Below are positions 1 to 12,600 of a DNA stretch of 64,000 bases, one piece after another. The position numbers and the translations under genes were made by a program. The stretch is taken from positions 26,102,835 through 26,166,834 of the forward strand of contig OY970825.1 in NCBI GenBank assembly GCA_963853835.1, in the 5' to 3' direction. This stretch comes from Calendula officinalis (Eukaryota > Streptophyta > Magnoliopsida > Asterales > Asteraceae). The notes under the pieces are model-generated. The model did no database searches and had not been told where the DNA came from. It was given only the letters and a program-made list of their open reading frames with translations. Numbering within the stretch: the first letter of the stretch is position 1; every line of letters begins with the position of its first letter.

Positions 1-521
1 CGGTTGAAATCATCATGTTTATCAAAGTAACCTGAAACAAATCCATCCTACATTACCGTATAGCGGTAATTGTTGATAGATAAAAAAATGTAGAACATGG
101 GTCGTATCTAGTCCATCTAATATCGGATTATTGGATCCATAACACGGATTGACATGAATCCTCTTATAATCATGTTATTAAGAATCACCATTAAACAAAA
201 TTTCAAAGGGTAGTTTAGGTTCAACACTGAAATAATAAAAGGAGGATAAAAAGGGATCTAAAAAAGAAGAAGAAAACCACGATAGTGAAGAATCGCACCC
301 ACATATGCACAAAGTTATGATCAAGTCAAAAAAGAGGGAGTGTGGTGGAAAAGGAGAAGATCTAGTGACATAGTAGCCTCAAAATATCATCTCATTGCTT
401 CCATTTGCAATTTTGCATTGTTTAAAATCGTTCTATTAGTTTTTTTGCTTAACTTTGTATTTATTAGTTTACTATTTTAAAATCCGTATGACATACGGAT
501 ATCATAATAACTTTTTGTTTT

Positions 522-552
<31 letters not shown>

Positions 553-2602
553 GTAATATTTTTGTTTGTATTTGATATGTTAAAAAAAAATACATTGTTT
601 ATGTATGAACTTTATCTATAATCATCATAATTTTTTTGTTATAAATTGAACATTGGAAAATCCAGTTTCACTAAAATAGAGATCTACTTTTATCCGTACA
701 ATTAGTGTCTGCGATGCAGTCACTGGCTGGAATCTTTGTAAATACTATTAACATTTTAACATTTGGACACTTTCTTTCTGTTTTTTTCCTCCCACTTTTC
801 AACTTAAAATATTGTATTCTTAAACTTTCAACTTTTAAGTAACGTCATAGTATGACTATTGGTGACGTGTTGACAAAATAATAATAATAAAAAGGGGATA
901 ATAATTGATAAATATGATTCTTGGGCCAACAAAAATAAAATGCACCATAGAGAGATAGACAGAGAGATGATGTACTTATTTTTTTCATCCCCCACTTGTT
1001 GAGAATCACTGTCATTTTTCAAGTGTTGATGACTAAAAATCCCTCAAATCTGGACAACTTTGAAGCTTTTGTTCTTCGTACACTTTGTACAGTAACAGAA
1101 TACTTCATCAACTCATGGAGCACTCCAGAAAATAGATAAAACTGTCAACTCAATATTTTTGGTACTATACTAAATTCTCAATAATTAATTTTGAATGTAA
1201 TGGATGATCGTTTTGCGGCATTGGGTACATTAAACGTTTGTGAGCGATGCGTTTGGTTGGCCTTCGGTTTACCTTAGTTAAGTGACATCATTGGCATCGG
1301 GTCTTCATTTTTGGTAGTTAGTTTGTTTCTTAGGTAGCTGGCATTCTGGCAACATGCGAGTTCTTTCAGGGTAGTTTAAAGTTTAATTTATTAAAAGTTG
1401 TAGCAAATAGGGAAAAATGTCCTTTTTAGCTCTTAGGGCACACAACCCGGGTAGGAAACTACGACCATTGTGGCCTCCATGGTTGTGCGGTGCCACAATG
1501 GCAACACCTCTGCTCTCGTGGTGTGTTGTTGTGAAGGATTTCCAACCGCCAACCACCGGCATAAGAGATTGACTAGTTGTATGTTTTTTCTTTATTTAGT
1601 TAATAAATTGAGTAGAAGTGGTGAGGTGGTGTGTTTCATAAAATGATATTTGTGATGATTAGTGATGTTGAATAGAAATCTGACATGACACTGATGTGAC
1701 ACTCTGTGATGGTTGTGGTGGCCTTCACCACATCATGTTCTATTATATATCTCATGGTAAAATGATGTTACACCATCTTGAAGGGAATTAATTCTTGCAC
1801 CCATATCTTTTGATTCATATGTCACTGTGTATAAGTAATATTGTAAACTGTACAAACATGTAAAATGAAGATCGTAGTATATGCATTAAAAATGTGGTGT
1901 ATAAATCACCCATCATCTTAAAGGTATAAGAGATAATAAAATTAGAAGACTTAGATTTGTTTTTCAACTAAAATTTCTTTTGTATAAAACTTGTATGCTA
2001 CCAAGTACCAACAGCATATATAACTTTCCCATATATTTCCTATATCTGGTACCAACTCATTATTCACTTTTGTTGTACATAACTAGGTGTTGTTTGCTGC
2101 ATGAATAATTTTCCTTTATTAATTTATTTTTGAGGTTTTATTCAAGATTATTATTAGTAATGCAGTATTGATCAAAGTCGGGCCAGATGTGACATAGTGC
2201 CATAACTTATGCAAGAGGCCCACTTATACAAACAATTGGGCTTACTAATTATAACGAGGGTGTAAACCCCCTAACAAATGATAGTCTTAGTGTTCACGTG
2301 TTGTTTCGTTCTTCAAAATTATTGCACTATTAATATACAAACTAAAACAACGATTAACATAATTAATCTCAGCCTTTGACCCTTTTTTTTTTAAACTATA
2401 TATACGACTTAACTAAACTGCATAAGTTAAATATTGGTTCCAAAATATTGGTTATTTATTGAACCTTATCCTTAACCTGATAACTAAATAATTAAATGGT
2501 TTAGAGATGTCTCTAACGTGCATAAGATGATTGTACATCCATTGACGGGGTAGTGTACCTAAAATTCAGGGGCGATTTTTACCTTATTTTTATCTTCTTA
2601 TT
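1..2602. other. AT-rich intergenic DNA, no gene seen
   Basis: I see no credible gene here. Open frames are short and uncharacterised, including a 64-codon hydrophobic one on the minus strand near 0.8-1.0 kb with no family resemblance. A 28-nt T homopolymer lies at 525-552, which could be an old poly-A-type insertion scar or simple sequence. Confidence 0.6.
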
Positions 2603-2621
2603 GACAGCCCTTAGGGCTGTC
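2603..2621. repeat. Short perfect hairpin GACAGCCC-TTA-GGGCTGTC
   Basis: Two 8-nt perfect arms flank a 3-nt loop. A looser relative of the surrounding sequence (taacggctcttaagactgtcgtta) occurs at about 50396-50420, which suggests that both sites are remnants of one dispersed repeat family. Family unknown. Confidence 0.4.
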
Positions 2622-3272
2622 ATTATCATTTTCCATAATGGGTACAAAAACATACAAAATCAATCTATTAAGTACATACAAAATCATTTTCCATAATTAA
2701 ATCATACAAAAACATACAAAAAAAAATGTAAGAAGAGAAATTGTAAAGATATCGTTAAACTAAAAATCAATCTATTAAGTACAAAATCAAATGTAAATAT
2801 GTAAAACGGGAGAACCTTTTGAGGATATGTAAAATTTTGAAAGAACTATATCGATTATTTTTTTTTCATTTCTATAGGAGACATGGAAATACTCAAGGAG
2901 CTATGAGAAAACACTTGACTATTAGTCCTTTAAGAAACGACCACAACAACGTCAGATTGTGTATATCACGAGAAAAGTCGGCCTACCACAGAAAACCAGT
3001 TATAAACGTGAAAACCGTTTTAAATATAAATTTATTTAAGCACAAATAGTAGGACTAACAAAAGCAAGTGATGATAGGTAGGGTTTTGGACATAAAGGGG
3101 GTAAAACTCATCTTCCACCATGCATCCTATTTTCATATCCCTAACATCAACAAATGGCAAATATTTTGTAGTGGACTCTCCAATACGAAGTATTAATTAT
3201 GTGATATGGTGAATACTGAATAGATAGGTGGGTTTTGCTTTTGCAACAAAGGTTCATATCTTACTCCTTCTT

Positions 3273-3601
3273 AGGGGTGATTATCGGGCCGAACCGAACC
3301 GAACCGATAGAACCGATAACCGATAACAATGAATTTTCAAAACCGAAACCGAACCGATAACATGTTATCGGTTTCGGTTCGGTTTGGTTTCGGTTCGGTT
3401 TCGGTTCGGTTATTTTAGGCCAAATGTTCATCCTTTTCCAAAAAAACGAACCGAACCGGACCGAACCGATAGAACCGATAACCGATAACGATGAATTTTC
3501 AAAACCGAAACCGAACCGATAACATGTTATTGGTTTCGGTTCGATTCGGTTTCGGTCGGTTTTCGGTTCGGTTCGGTTTTTTCGGCCAAAATGCTCACCC
3601 T
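3273..3601. repeat. CCGAACC foldback repeat, two units
   Basis: Long runs of CCGAACCGA and the complementary TCGGTTCGG are arranged as two consecutive foldbacks, each centred on ACATGT, with CGATAACATGTTATCGG in the first. The outer ends are imperfect inverted repeats (about TTAGGGGTGATTATCGGGCC against the complement of GGCCAAAATGCTCACCCTTA), so the block resembles a MITE-like foldback element. Related copies lie at about 39410-40033 and 48955-49245. The small open frames inside it (FGFGRFSVRFGF-type residues) are artefacts of the repeat. Confidence 0.65.
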
Positions 3602-3689
3602 TACTCCTTTTTAAAGCATTTTGGTCTTCTAAGTAAGGTCTTAATCTTAAACTTAATATTAAATTTCTATTTTGGGAATCATCTTAAAC

Positions 3690-3800
3690 ACCACAAAATA
3701 AAAAAATATTGTTTAGGGGATTCAAACTGAAGACTTTTTGCGAGTACGAACTGTGTGTTGACCAATTGATCTACTTGATACTTTATTTTATCCAAAAAAA
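3690..3800 (-). repeat. Possible SINE-like fragment
   Basis: Read on the minus strand, the stretch holds TTGGTCAACACAC and, about 35 nt later, AGTTTGAATCCCC. These resemble the A and B boxes of a tRNA-derived SINE. I found no target-site duplication or clean 3' tail, so this is a weak call. Confidence 0.25.
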
Positions 3801-3947
3801 AACATCCAACATAACGCATAAACTTAAAACGCTTAGTCAACCAGCAGCCACTAACAGCAGCCACTATCCGCACGACCAAAACCAGCAGCCACTATCACTA
3901 CTGTCTCCACTACCTACTACTTGATCGCCGTCAAATTAGTCACAGGG

Positions 3948-3981
3948 TACCCGCCGCCGCATTGCGCGGGTAACCTGCTAG
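3948..3981 (+). mobile_element. Helitron-like 3' terminus
   Basis: A GC-rich hairpin-like block (CCCGCCGCCGCATTGCGCGGG, split here as CCCGCCGCCG and CATTGCGCGGG) is followed about 7 nt later by CTAG at 3978-3981 and then host T. A hairpin followed by CTRR and inserted before T is the known 3' signature of plant Helitrons. I could not place the 5' end. Confidence 0.5.
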
Positions 3982-5636
3982 TTATCCTTCATTGAACAAC
4001 TAGTTGCATAAAACTAGGCTAATGAAGGGTTCGGCTAGAAATAAGAAAACTAGGCTATCGAGTCAAAACATGTATTTTTTTCGACACGAGTCAATACAAG
4101 TTAGGGTAGTGGGACTCGTGGTTGACAACATGCATGATTTGTCATCTTTGCCATCTTTGCCTATCTTTGATCCATTACCCAACTTGCCTATCTTTGCCAT
4201 CTTTCATACAACAATAACGATATTCAATCTCTTCAAAGGAGTGATATGAAGGAGATAATGTGTAGACAGTTATACTTCCACCTACATGTAAAGAGATTGG
4301 TTTCAGAATGAACTCCGGCCAAAATGGGTGATGAGGACTCATTATGTCGATATTTAGGTCACACCAGACATATACCAATTTTTGAGTCATGTGATTTGAT
4401 AACATCATAGCTCTAATATTCCTAAGAAAAGCATCTTTATATTATCTTTTCCAAAATGGGTAATAATTACTCATGTAAACTCATTGTTTTCTAACATCAT
4501 CTCCTGAACCGAGTTTTGAAACAGGGTCATCATGGGGCCCACATTCAGGTCAGTTTTTAGTTGATGATTTATAGTCATGAACTGAAACAAAAAGGGCAAA
4601 CAGTTTTTCCGCGTTATTGCACATAACCGAATACTTATATTATTTGGTTTTCTTCTTCTAGAGGCGAAACAAAAAGTTTTTGTGGGTCAGCCCAACATAC
4701 ACGGGATGCATGCCCAAATGTAGAGAAAACGGGCCATTTTATTTCTTGAAGCTCATTCGTGTAAAGAAAGAGGCTCTACCGAAAAGGGCATAACTTTTGT
4801 CTCGGGTCTCGGTTCAGGCATATGAGTAACCAAATCGAAGCTTGCATCCCAAATTTTGGATACTTATTTGCATTTTTATGTTTTTTTTTTCTTATTATAT
4901 TGGACTTTGTTTTGGCTCATTCGAAATGTTGGGGCTTAATTAAGGTTTGTTTAAGACTTTGGAATAGGTCGTTGAAGTTTTTATGAAATATGATTTACAC
5001 CTAAAATGGTGTTTTTGAGTCGAACAGGTTTTGAAAACCCAAATTCACAGTATTCTTGAATCAAATGGTTTTTGGATAGATTGTACCGGTATTCGTAGAG
5101 TCAACGGGTCCATTTTGTATTATCATTACTGAGTCTACATCACACGGCTGGCCCGTTTTGACCCGTAAACCCACTCTGCCCACGCTTAAACCATCTAATT
5201 TAGGTAGTCAAAGCAAACTCCATGTCCTTGTTCGAACATTTTTAACGGGCAGGATTCACGTTTCGACCCATAACTATGACTATAAAAGTTAGGTAAAGAT
5301 GAACCACCAATAAGTTTTTTGTTTTGTTCACTAAGCAATGAACGAGTATTATTAATTCCAATAAATAATTATATCACTTTTAAATCTTTTGACTGTAATC
5401 GGAAAAGATGATTTAGTGCAAAAAGCCACCATGATGGCATGATGTTGGTACAACCAATCATCATAAGAGAATGACAGTAACCAATTGCTTCTGTCTCTCT
5501 TTCAATGTTGTCTCTATTTTCACCCTTTAAGCTACCAAACGGGCCTGCAGGTTGAGTAATGGGTTAAAATGAGTCAATTTTTAGTGCGGGTTGGCCCAGA
5601 AACACTTTCGTCCATTTTGTTAAATAATGTGTTAAA
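3982..5636. other. Intergenic DNA, no gene seen
   Basis: No supported gene. A short region near 4140-4205 repeats TGCCATCTTTGCC-like words. The stretch around 5095-5280 contains several CGGGTTTATGGGTC/GACCCGTAAACCC-type words typical of decayed plant repeats. I cannot assign either to a family. Confidence 0.5.
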
Positions 5637-5670
5637 CTAGTAAGTTTCACCCTGCGCGACGTCGTGAGAG
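5637..5670 (-). mobile_element. Helitron-like 3' terminus (minus strand)
   Basis: On the minus strand CGTCGCGCAGGGTGAAACTT is followed by ACTAG and then T, the arrangement of a Helitron 3' end (GC-rich palindrome, then CTRR, then host T). The matching 5' end to the right was not found. Confidence 0.4.
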
Positions 5671-6933
5671 ATTTTAATATGATACCCAAAAGGCCAAAAT
5701 ATAATTTACGATTAAAAAATATCGAAGATTTAATTCTTAATCGGCAGTAGCAAAATGCATATCCTCATGAAGTGCTACGGACATTTAGCGGATAATATTC
5801 TATAACTAACGAAAACAACCCAACCAAGATAAACACCGAAGATAAGAAGGTCAACAAAAACAACACTAAAGAAGAAAAAAAAAAATTAAACTGCTTATCT
5901 GCCACTATATAATATTCATCATGTCACATCAAGTTATTAAATGTAATGTATACAAAATATATAATATGCTTGCACTAATATGATTACAATAATAATCAAA
6001 ATCTTTGAATATAACACTTCAAGTAACTTTAAACCCCGGTTGACATGTTCGGACCATCTGACATGTTTTGTTTGAGCTATGAAAATGTACGTTGGCCCGT
6101 TAGACATTGGCATCCTTTTGCATAAAGGTGTCTAGTCTAATGTTTAAATAAGATAGGAAATAACATGGGAATGTTTACAAATGCAGCACACGTTTTCAGT
6201 TAGTGCATGAAAGCATCATGAAAGGTACAGATTTTGGTACAATTCTTAAAATATATAAAATAAAATAAAAATTAAAATTTCCCATTACCTGTGGAACTTA
6301 AGGCACGCCAGAATGCCAGATCTCCTTGTGTCAGCAACACTATAAAAAATGTGGGTCATTTTTTAGATTACTTAATTTGCTATCTTAATATTGCTTTATT
6401 TTTGTTCTCTTAATTTGTTTTTGCCAGATTTCACGTTTCGTCTCTAACTTTTCGAAATTACAAAAACCAGCTCTAATATGAAACCTTGTTTCACATTTTC
6501 CCCCTAACACTGAGTTAACTTGTCCGTTAAATCAGGTCGCATAACTTGCACATTATGTGACCTAATTTAAATTCTTGTTATTAATATAATTATGCTAAAT
6601 TAGGTAATGGTTATTAATATAATTATGCTAAATTAGGTCACTATCGTACACTTTTATCTTTGACGAATCATTATGGGTTGGTAATTTTCAGTACGACAAT
6701 AGTACTTGTTTATAATATTATTAATTCGTCACACAAATGCATGTCTAGTCACATATTCTACCATATTTGTGAAAACACTTGAGGGAATTAACGGAGGAAA
6801 TTATATCCAACAATTAGGGTAATTTGGTTTTGTCGATCTTATTGTAATTCTTAAACATGGAAAACGATAATTTAAGTATGTGGTTTCTTCTTGTCCCTCG
6901 TATCACTTTCAGATAATTAAATTTCATGCAGGT
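5671..6933. other. Intergenic DNA, no gene seen
   Basis: AT-rich with no supported gene. A 28-nt sequence (ttattaatataattatgcta plus aattaggt) is duplicated in tandem at about 6578-6605 and 6611-6638. Confidence 0.5.
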
Positions 6934-7719
6934 TGTTGGGTGTAATAGGATGGTTTCCGTAATATGGATTTAACAAAGTAATCGTGAATATCACTTTCCG
7001 AATTAGATATTTCGATCCTATGCCTGGGTATCACTAAATTCTAATTATTGGGATAATTCCTAAGAATCAAATTAGAAATTAGGCACAATTTCTAATTCAC
7101 AGTAATGGATGATTTGAGAGAATTCATCTTCAACAGTATGTCAAGAGAGAATATTTTTTTGTGTTGTGTTCTGCTCAATAATACGTATGTTGTATTATTA
7201 AAATCAAAGTTCAAAGTGGTTCTCAAAATTTAGGAACAGATCCATTAATTTAGGAGCGGTTATACACGGTATTCTGCAGTTAAGAAACTGCCCGTCGCAA
7301 CAGCTAGCCACTAAAGTCCGTCGCAGCAGCTTAGTGTCGGTCGCAGCAGCTAGTCGTTGTTGGTCGCTATCAGCTGCTGATCGTATCAGCCTGCTGATTG
7401 CATCAGCTTTCTGGTCGCTAAAGCTGGTCGCTGAATCTGGTCGCAGCAGCAGCTAGTCACTGATCAGCAGATTCTGGTCGCTGAATCTGGTCACAACAGC
7501 AGCATCTGGTCGCTGCAGCATCAGCTGGTCGCTAATTAGCAAATTCTGGTCGCTGTAGCTGATAACTTGAACTATAACCAAACCAGTATCATCTTGGACT
7601 TATACAAGTGTGCTCTCCGCACCTCCTAACTTGTACTAGAACCAAAGTATGAAACCCATGACATACACATTATTTCCATTATACTAAAATTGGAATAGGT
7701 AACACTAAAATTACCAACA
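6934..7719 (-). repeat. Outer Copia 3' LTR
   Basis: This 786-bp LTR starts TGTTGGGTGTAATAGG and ends AAATTACCAACA on the plus strand. Its right-hand counterpart is recognisable at 23352-23908 and 29052-29790. Positions about 7290-7560 hold a degenerate minisatellite built of CAGCAGC, GTCGCTG and TGATCGCATCAGC words whose copy number differs between the LTR copies. Confidence 0.85.
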
Positions 7720-7733
7720 TTCCTTCCCATTTT
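7720..7733 (-). promoter_or_regulatory. Polypurine tract of outer Copia
   Basis: On the minus strand the purine-rich run AAAATGGGAAGGA directly precedes the 3' LTR, where plus-strand DNA synthesis would be primed. Confidence 0.65.
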
Positions 7734-8250
7734 AGTGTAACCATGAAATAATACAAAACTTGAATAGAATACACCAAATTTATGCATAAATGAAAATGTC
7801 GAATCGATTGAACTTTCATGTTAGTACATTACACATTCCAAATATTCGAGAATCAGGGTGTTCTAAGAATTGAACCCATCAACCCATTTGAATACCTGAA
7901 GATAATATACACATAAATTTCAAAACCATCTAAAACAAAAAATACATAACACTATTGTCAAGCCGAGTGTTCCAATCCATTCTTGATCGTATGAAGGCCA
8001 AGTCCTAAGCCTTATGAAGTACGACTATACTTCACGATCATATAGGTAATTCCTCTATTCATGTACCTGCTTACATTTTATCAAAGGAATTATTAAGAAG
8101 TTAATTCATCCTAGACAACTACAGGTCCGAACACACTAACCTTGGGATGATATAATAATGTGTGTTCCGATCCAAACGTGTGAGCTTTCCGCATTGAATT
8201 CAACCTCTAACATTGTATTAGAGGGGAATTGAGTGTCTCACAAATAAGGA

Positions 8251-9114
8251 TTATACAGAATTTAATCCCATCCCGATCGCCGACTTGTGCACTAAGTCCC
8301 GAGCCAATCCTTTAGTAAGATGGTCCGCTAAGTTTTGTTGCGATCTTACAAACTCCACCGATATTACACCATCCAAGATTAATTCTCTAATCTTGCTATG
8401 TCTAACACCTAAGTGTCTACACTTGCCATTATATATTTGACTATAAGCTCTAGCCAATGTGGCAGCACTATCACAATGGATAGAAATCGATGCTATCGGC
8501 CTTTTACACAATGGAATTTCATAAACCAAATCCTTTAGCCATTCTGCTTCCTTATCATCCGCGGCTAATGCAATAAACTCAGATTCCATTGTTGAGTTCG
8601 TGATGCATGTTTGCTTTTTGGATGCCCAAGGTATTGCACCACCTCCTAGCAAAAATACCCAACCACTTGTAGAAGAATGATCTTCCATATTGGATATCTA
8701 ACTTGCATCTGAATATCCTTCTAAAACCGAAGGATATCCAAGATAACACAAACCATAATCCATGGTTCCTTTTAAGTATTTGAATACTCTTTGAATCGCT
8801 TGCCAATGTTGAGGACTAGGATTACTAGTGTATCTACGCAATCTTCCAACGGCATAAGCTATATCAGGCCTAGTGCTCGTCATAGCATACATCAAAGAAC
8901 CTATAGCTTGCGAGTATTCAAGTTGTGATACTGCATTGACTTTATTAGGCATTAACTTTATACTAGGATCTATAGGAGTACTAACTGGTAAACAATCACT
9001 ATAATTAAATCTTTTCAAGATTTTCTCAATATAGTGAGATTGCGTTATAGCAATTCCCTTGTCCAACCGTTTAATTCTTATTCCAAGAATTACATCCGCC
9101 TCCCCCATATCCTT
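8251..9114 (-). pseudogene. Outer Copia pol 3' part: RT C-terminus and RNase H
   Basis: Two minus-strand frames, 9138-8698 and 8688-8251, follow one another with a frameshift near 8690. The first has the RT C-terminal landmarks (a segment around LEYSQAIGSLMYAMTSTRPD). The second has copia RNase H landmarks (TSGWVFLLGGGAI, SKKQTCITNSTMESEFIAL, CDSAATLA, HLGVRHSKIRELI, NLADHLTKGLARD). The upstream half of the gene continues at 20246 after the inserted younger Copia. The target-site duplication TCCTT marks the split at 9110-9114 and 20246-20250. The frameshift and split make it non-functional. Confidence 0.85.
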
Positions 9115-9583
9115 TGTCAGGATCGAATAACCAAACAAGTTATTATAAACCCAGATCTACTAACACAAGAAGTTACAGCGGATTAACACTTATGTTATTA
9201 GATTAAGAACAATGTAAACTGGAATCGAATAAGAATAAAACGAAGAACACATTTTATCACAAAAAGCTTCAATGTATTAATTCGTTCGATCAATACACGT
9301 ATGTTTACAATTCATAAGGAACTATATATAATAGTCCTTGAAGCCTAAGTTATTAACCTAGTTATTCTAGGAATCGATTACAATTGAATTACATAAAGAT
9401 ATACATTCCATAACTAACTCTACTCGAATCTCGGACTTGATCTTGTTCAGATACGCTCATCAGTAGTAAATTAGATCGTCAGTAGTAATTGCCTTTAGCA
9501 GTAGTAAACCGAGATCAGTAGTAACTTCAATGTATTTCACAGTAGTAATTCAAGATCAGTATTAGATACTTTATATTCCAACA
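9115..9583 (-). repeat. Inner Copia 3' LTR
   Basis: 469 bp, TGTCAGGATCGA at the left and TATTCCAACA at the right on the plus strand. Read on the minus strand, the first 125 nt (U3) hold five CAGTAGTAA motifs (9461, 9480, 9499, 9516, 9540), followed about 131 nt later by a TATATATA box at 9323-9330. The arrangement is repeated exactly in the other LTR. Confidence 0.92.
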
Positions 9584-9597
9584 ATCTCCCCCTAAAC
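9584..9597 (-). promoter_or_regulatory. Polypurine tract of inner Copia
   Basis: The minus-strand sequence TTTAGGGGGAGAT lies immediately upstream of the 3' LTR and is a typical plant Copia polypurine tract. Confidence 0.8.
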
Positions 9598-9616
9598 TTG
9601 TTAATTCCTTTTAGAA

Positions 9617-12600
9617 TTACTCAAGTTTCTTTTGTTCTTCTTCTTCCCTCTTTCTTTTCTCTAATGTTCTTTCATTCTGTTTCTTTCGTTGAGCAATAAT
9701 GTATTTGCTGTTTCTTTTGGTGAAATAGTTAAGTCTGTTTTGAAACATTACAGCATCATACGGTTTCATCATGGTGTTTGTGAATATCTGATACATGGTT
9801 TCTTCAGAGTGTGGATATTCTTTTTCATATAAATATAGCTCACAATTCTTGCTTGATCTTTCAAAGAAGTACATATTTACTGTGGGGAGTACATTCCAAG
9901 CATACACATTTTCTGTGTTTGTAAATATTTCGGGGTAGTTATCTGGATAAAATGCAGCATCAATCATTTTAGTAATGTATCCAGCTCCAGAATTCTTCCA
10001 TGATTTCTTTGTCATTCTAGGTTTTCCAATGATCAGAAGTTTGATTATATCACTTCTTGAACAGGATCTAATCATCGGTAACCATCCAGTAAATCTGTGA
10101 ACAGTTTTGTCTTCCCTTATAATTTCTATAACATTATTAATCATAACTCTCCAATTGATGATTGGATTGTTTTCAAGGGGAGCAACTGGAACTTCAAGAG
10201 CAGGAATGAGTTGTTCTGTTTTTAATTTCTTTTTAATACTCTGTTCTTGTTGAATAATTTTTCTTTTCTTTGAGAGGGGTTTGGAAGATTCACCAGCAGT
10301 TGATGTACTACCAGTTTGAATTAATTTTGGTTTTATTGGGATTAAAGCTTTTGCTTTTGCTTTTTCTTTTTCCTCTTCAGCTTGTGTTTCAGCTAATTCT
10401 CTCTTTTTGGCAGTACAATATTTGTCAACTATTGTAATCATCTTCATTCTGCCAAAAGATTTAGCACTTTGCCCTTTTGAAATTAAGAAGTCAATCATCT
10501 TCTTTTTCTGTTCAAATATCTCCTCTGGTAGGTCAGCTTTTTCCTTTTTGCATTCAGCAGCAAGATCTTCAAGGCAATTGAGATGTTCTTCTTCAATCTT
10601 TCTTTGTTTTTCAAACTCTGCCTTTTGATCCTCTACCAGGATTCCTTCAATTTGAGGAATGGGTACTTCAGCTTCTTGAGTTCTTTGGATTTTCAATTTT
10701 TCTTTTTCTGCCTTTTTCTTTTCTTCAAGAGCTTGATACATAGCTACCTTCTTTAAGTACCGCATATGTTTCACCTTCCATCTGGATTGTTTTTCAGATC
10801 TGACATGATTAATTTTGTTTACCATGTGGTGACCTAATGCTCTGTTGGGATAATCATCATCATAGATCTCTTTTCCTTTTCCAATACAAGCTGGAAGAAC
10901 AGATGGAGGTGGAGTATATTTCATATCTGGGATACCAGGAATTTCAAACTTTAGATAAAACAGTTTAAGTTGGTCTTCTGGTAGTATCTTGGGATGTGGA
11001 GGACGTGTGCATTCATCTACTTCAAACCAGTTCACATTATCATCAGTGTCAGGTATGATAAGTGGTTGATCAGGAGTTGGTGGTCTTGAGATGATGACAT
11101 AACGTTCTCTTTCAATGAGCTCAGGAATTTCTTCTTCCTCCTCTTCAGTAGTAACCAATGGTTTCTACTGGTACATGTGCTACCGGTACAATTTGTCTTT
11201 CTTTGTTTACTACTGGTAAGGTTGCTTCAGTAGTTACTACTGCTAGGGCATCCGTAGTAACCATAATGTTTTCTTCTGTAGTGTTTACTACTGGTGTATC
11301 TACCTTTTCACCAAGACCAGTAGTAACAACCTCTTGATCCTTTTCCTCAGTAACAATCATAGGATCAGTAGTATCTAGCACCTCAGTAGCAACTCGAGAG
11401 TTTAGTTGTTCTGCAGTTTGTGATTGATTTGCAGACATAAAAATATCCTCATCCATATCTTTGTACAAGTCTTCACCAGCATTTTGACTTGTTTCACCAT
11501 GAGCCTCTTTCAAATTCAGGAGGGCTGCTGCTGCAATGGATTGATCAATCATCCCTTGAATTTGATCTTTCTCCCCCTTAGTGATCTCAACTTGTTGAGC
11601 CTCACTATCAGCAACCTTTCTTTGCAATTTTCTGATCAATTTAGATTGCCTTTGAAGCCTTTGCTCAAACCTCTTCTGTCTTTTGTTCAAGGTGTTGATA
11701 TAATGCTTCATGTAGGTCATGGTTTTTCCTTGATTATTGAGTAACTCCGGACAATGTTGTACAGTGGTTTTAAGGTTTTCCTTCCTAGCCGTCAATCTAG
11801 TTTGTTTAATATTGCCCTCAGCCCATTTGGGTGGATCATTGGGCTCATTAGGTACATTGGCTTTAAGGTTTTCCATCCTATCCGTCAATTCAAGTGGTTC
11901 TGGTCTACCCTCATCACTTCTTGGTGATGAAATGGGTTGTTTGGACATACTCTTCTTCCTAGAAGAAGCAGTAATGCCCCCTCCTTGTGGTTTCTTGGCA
12001 CCGGGGTCCTCTCAGTAATTCCTCAAATTCTGAGTCATCACTAAGAGTTGCCGAGGTCTGGGTCCTAAAGATGTTCTCACTATCCTGTGCACCCACCTTT
12101 GGGGCATCAGTAGTGAGAGCCCTTTCCTCATGACCTCTCTCCTCCTGTGAGGTCAGCTCTTGGAGCCTGGGGTGTGACTCAATGGGTCCCCTGGTGTCCT
12201 TTAAGGAAGTTTTCTTCCTTTTATAAATGATGGATATGTTTTGGGCTATTGGTAGGTCTTCCACAGAGTGAAGAGTAGCACTCTGAGGATTTATTTCATG
12301 TTCTTGGGACACATTCAGGACATTTGATGGTTTATCTATTTGAGTGGACTGCATGATTTCTGTTTGGGCTACATTTGGGGGTGATGGAGTGGGTTGGGGT
12401 TCAATTGGGTGAGTTGAACCTTCTCCAGTAGGTGGTTGATCATTGATCATGTTTGGGAACAGTGGAGTGACTTTACCAGAAAATTTGAATTGTTTTCTCA
12501 TGTTTGCAAAAACCTTTTTGTTTAATTCAGGAGTTACAAATCTGTTTTTAGGAGTGGAAAGGTTTTGTAATTCACAATTTATAATATGAGTTAGGAATCT

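Noticed and set aside
3491..3730. Open frame with FGFGRFSVRFGF-type residues as a gene
   Set aside because: It is the translation of the CCGAACC repeat. The same artefact appears at 49026-49241.
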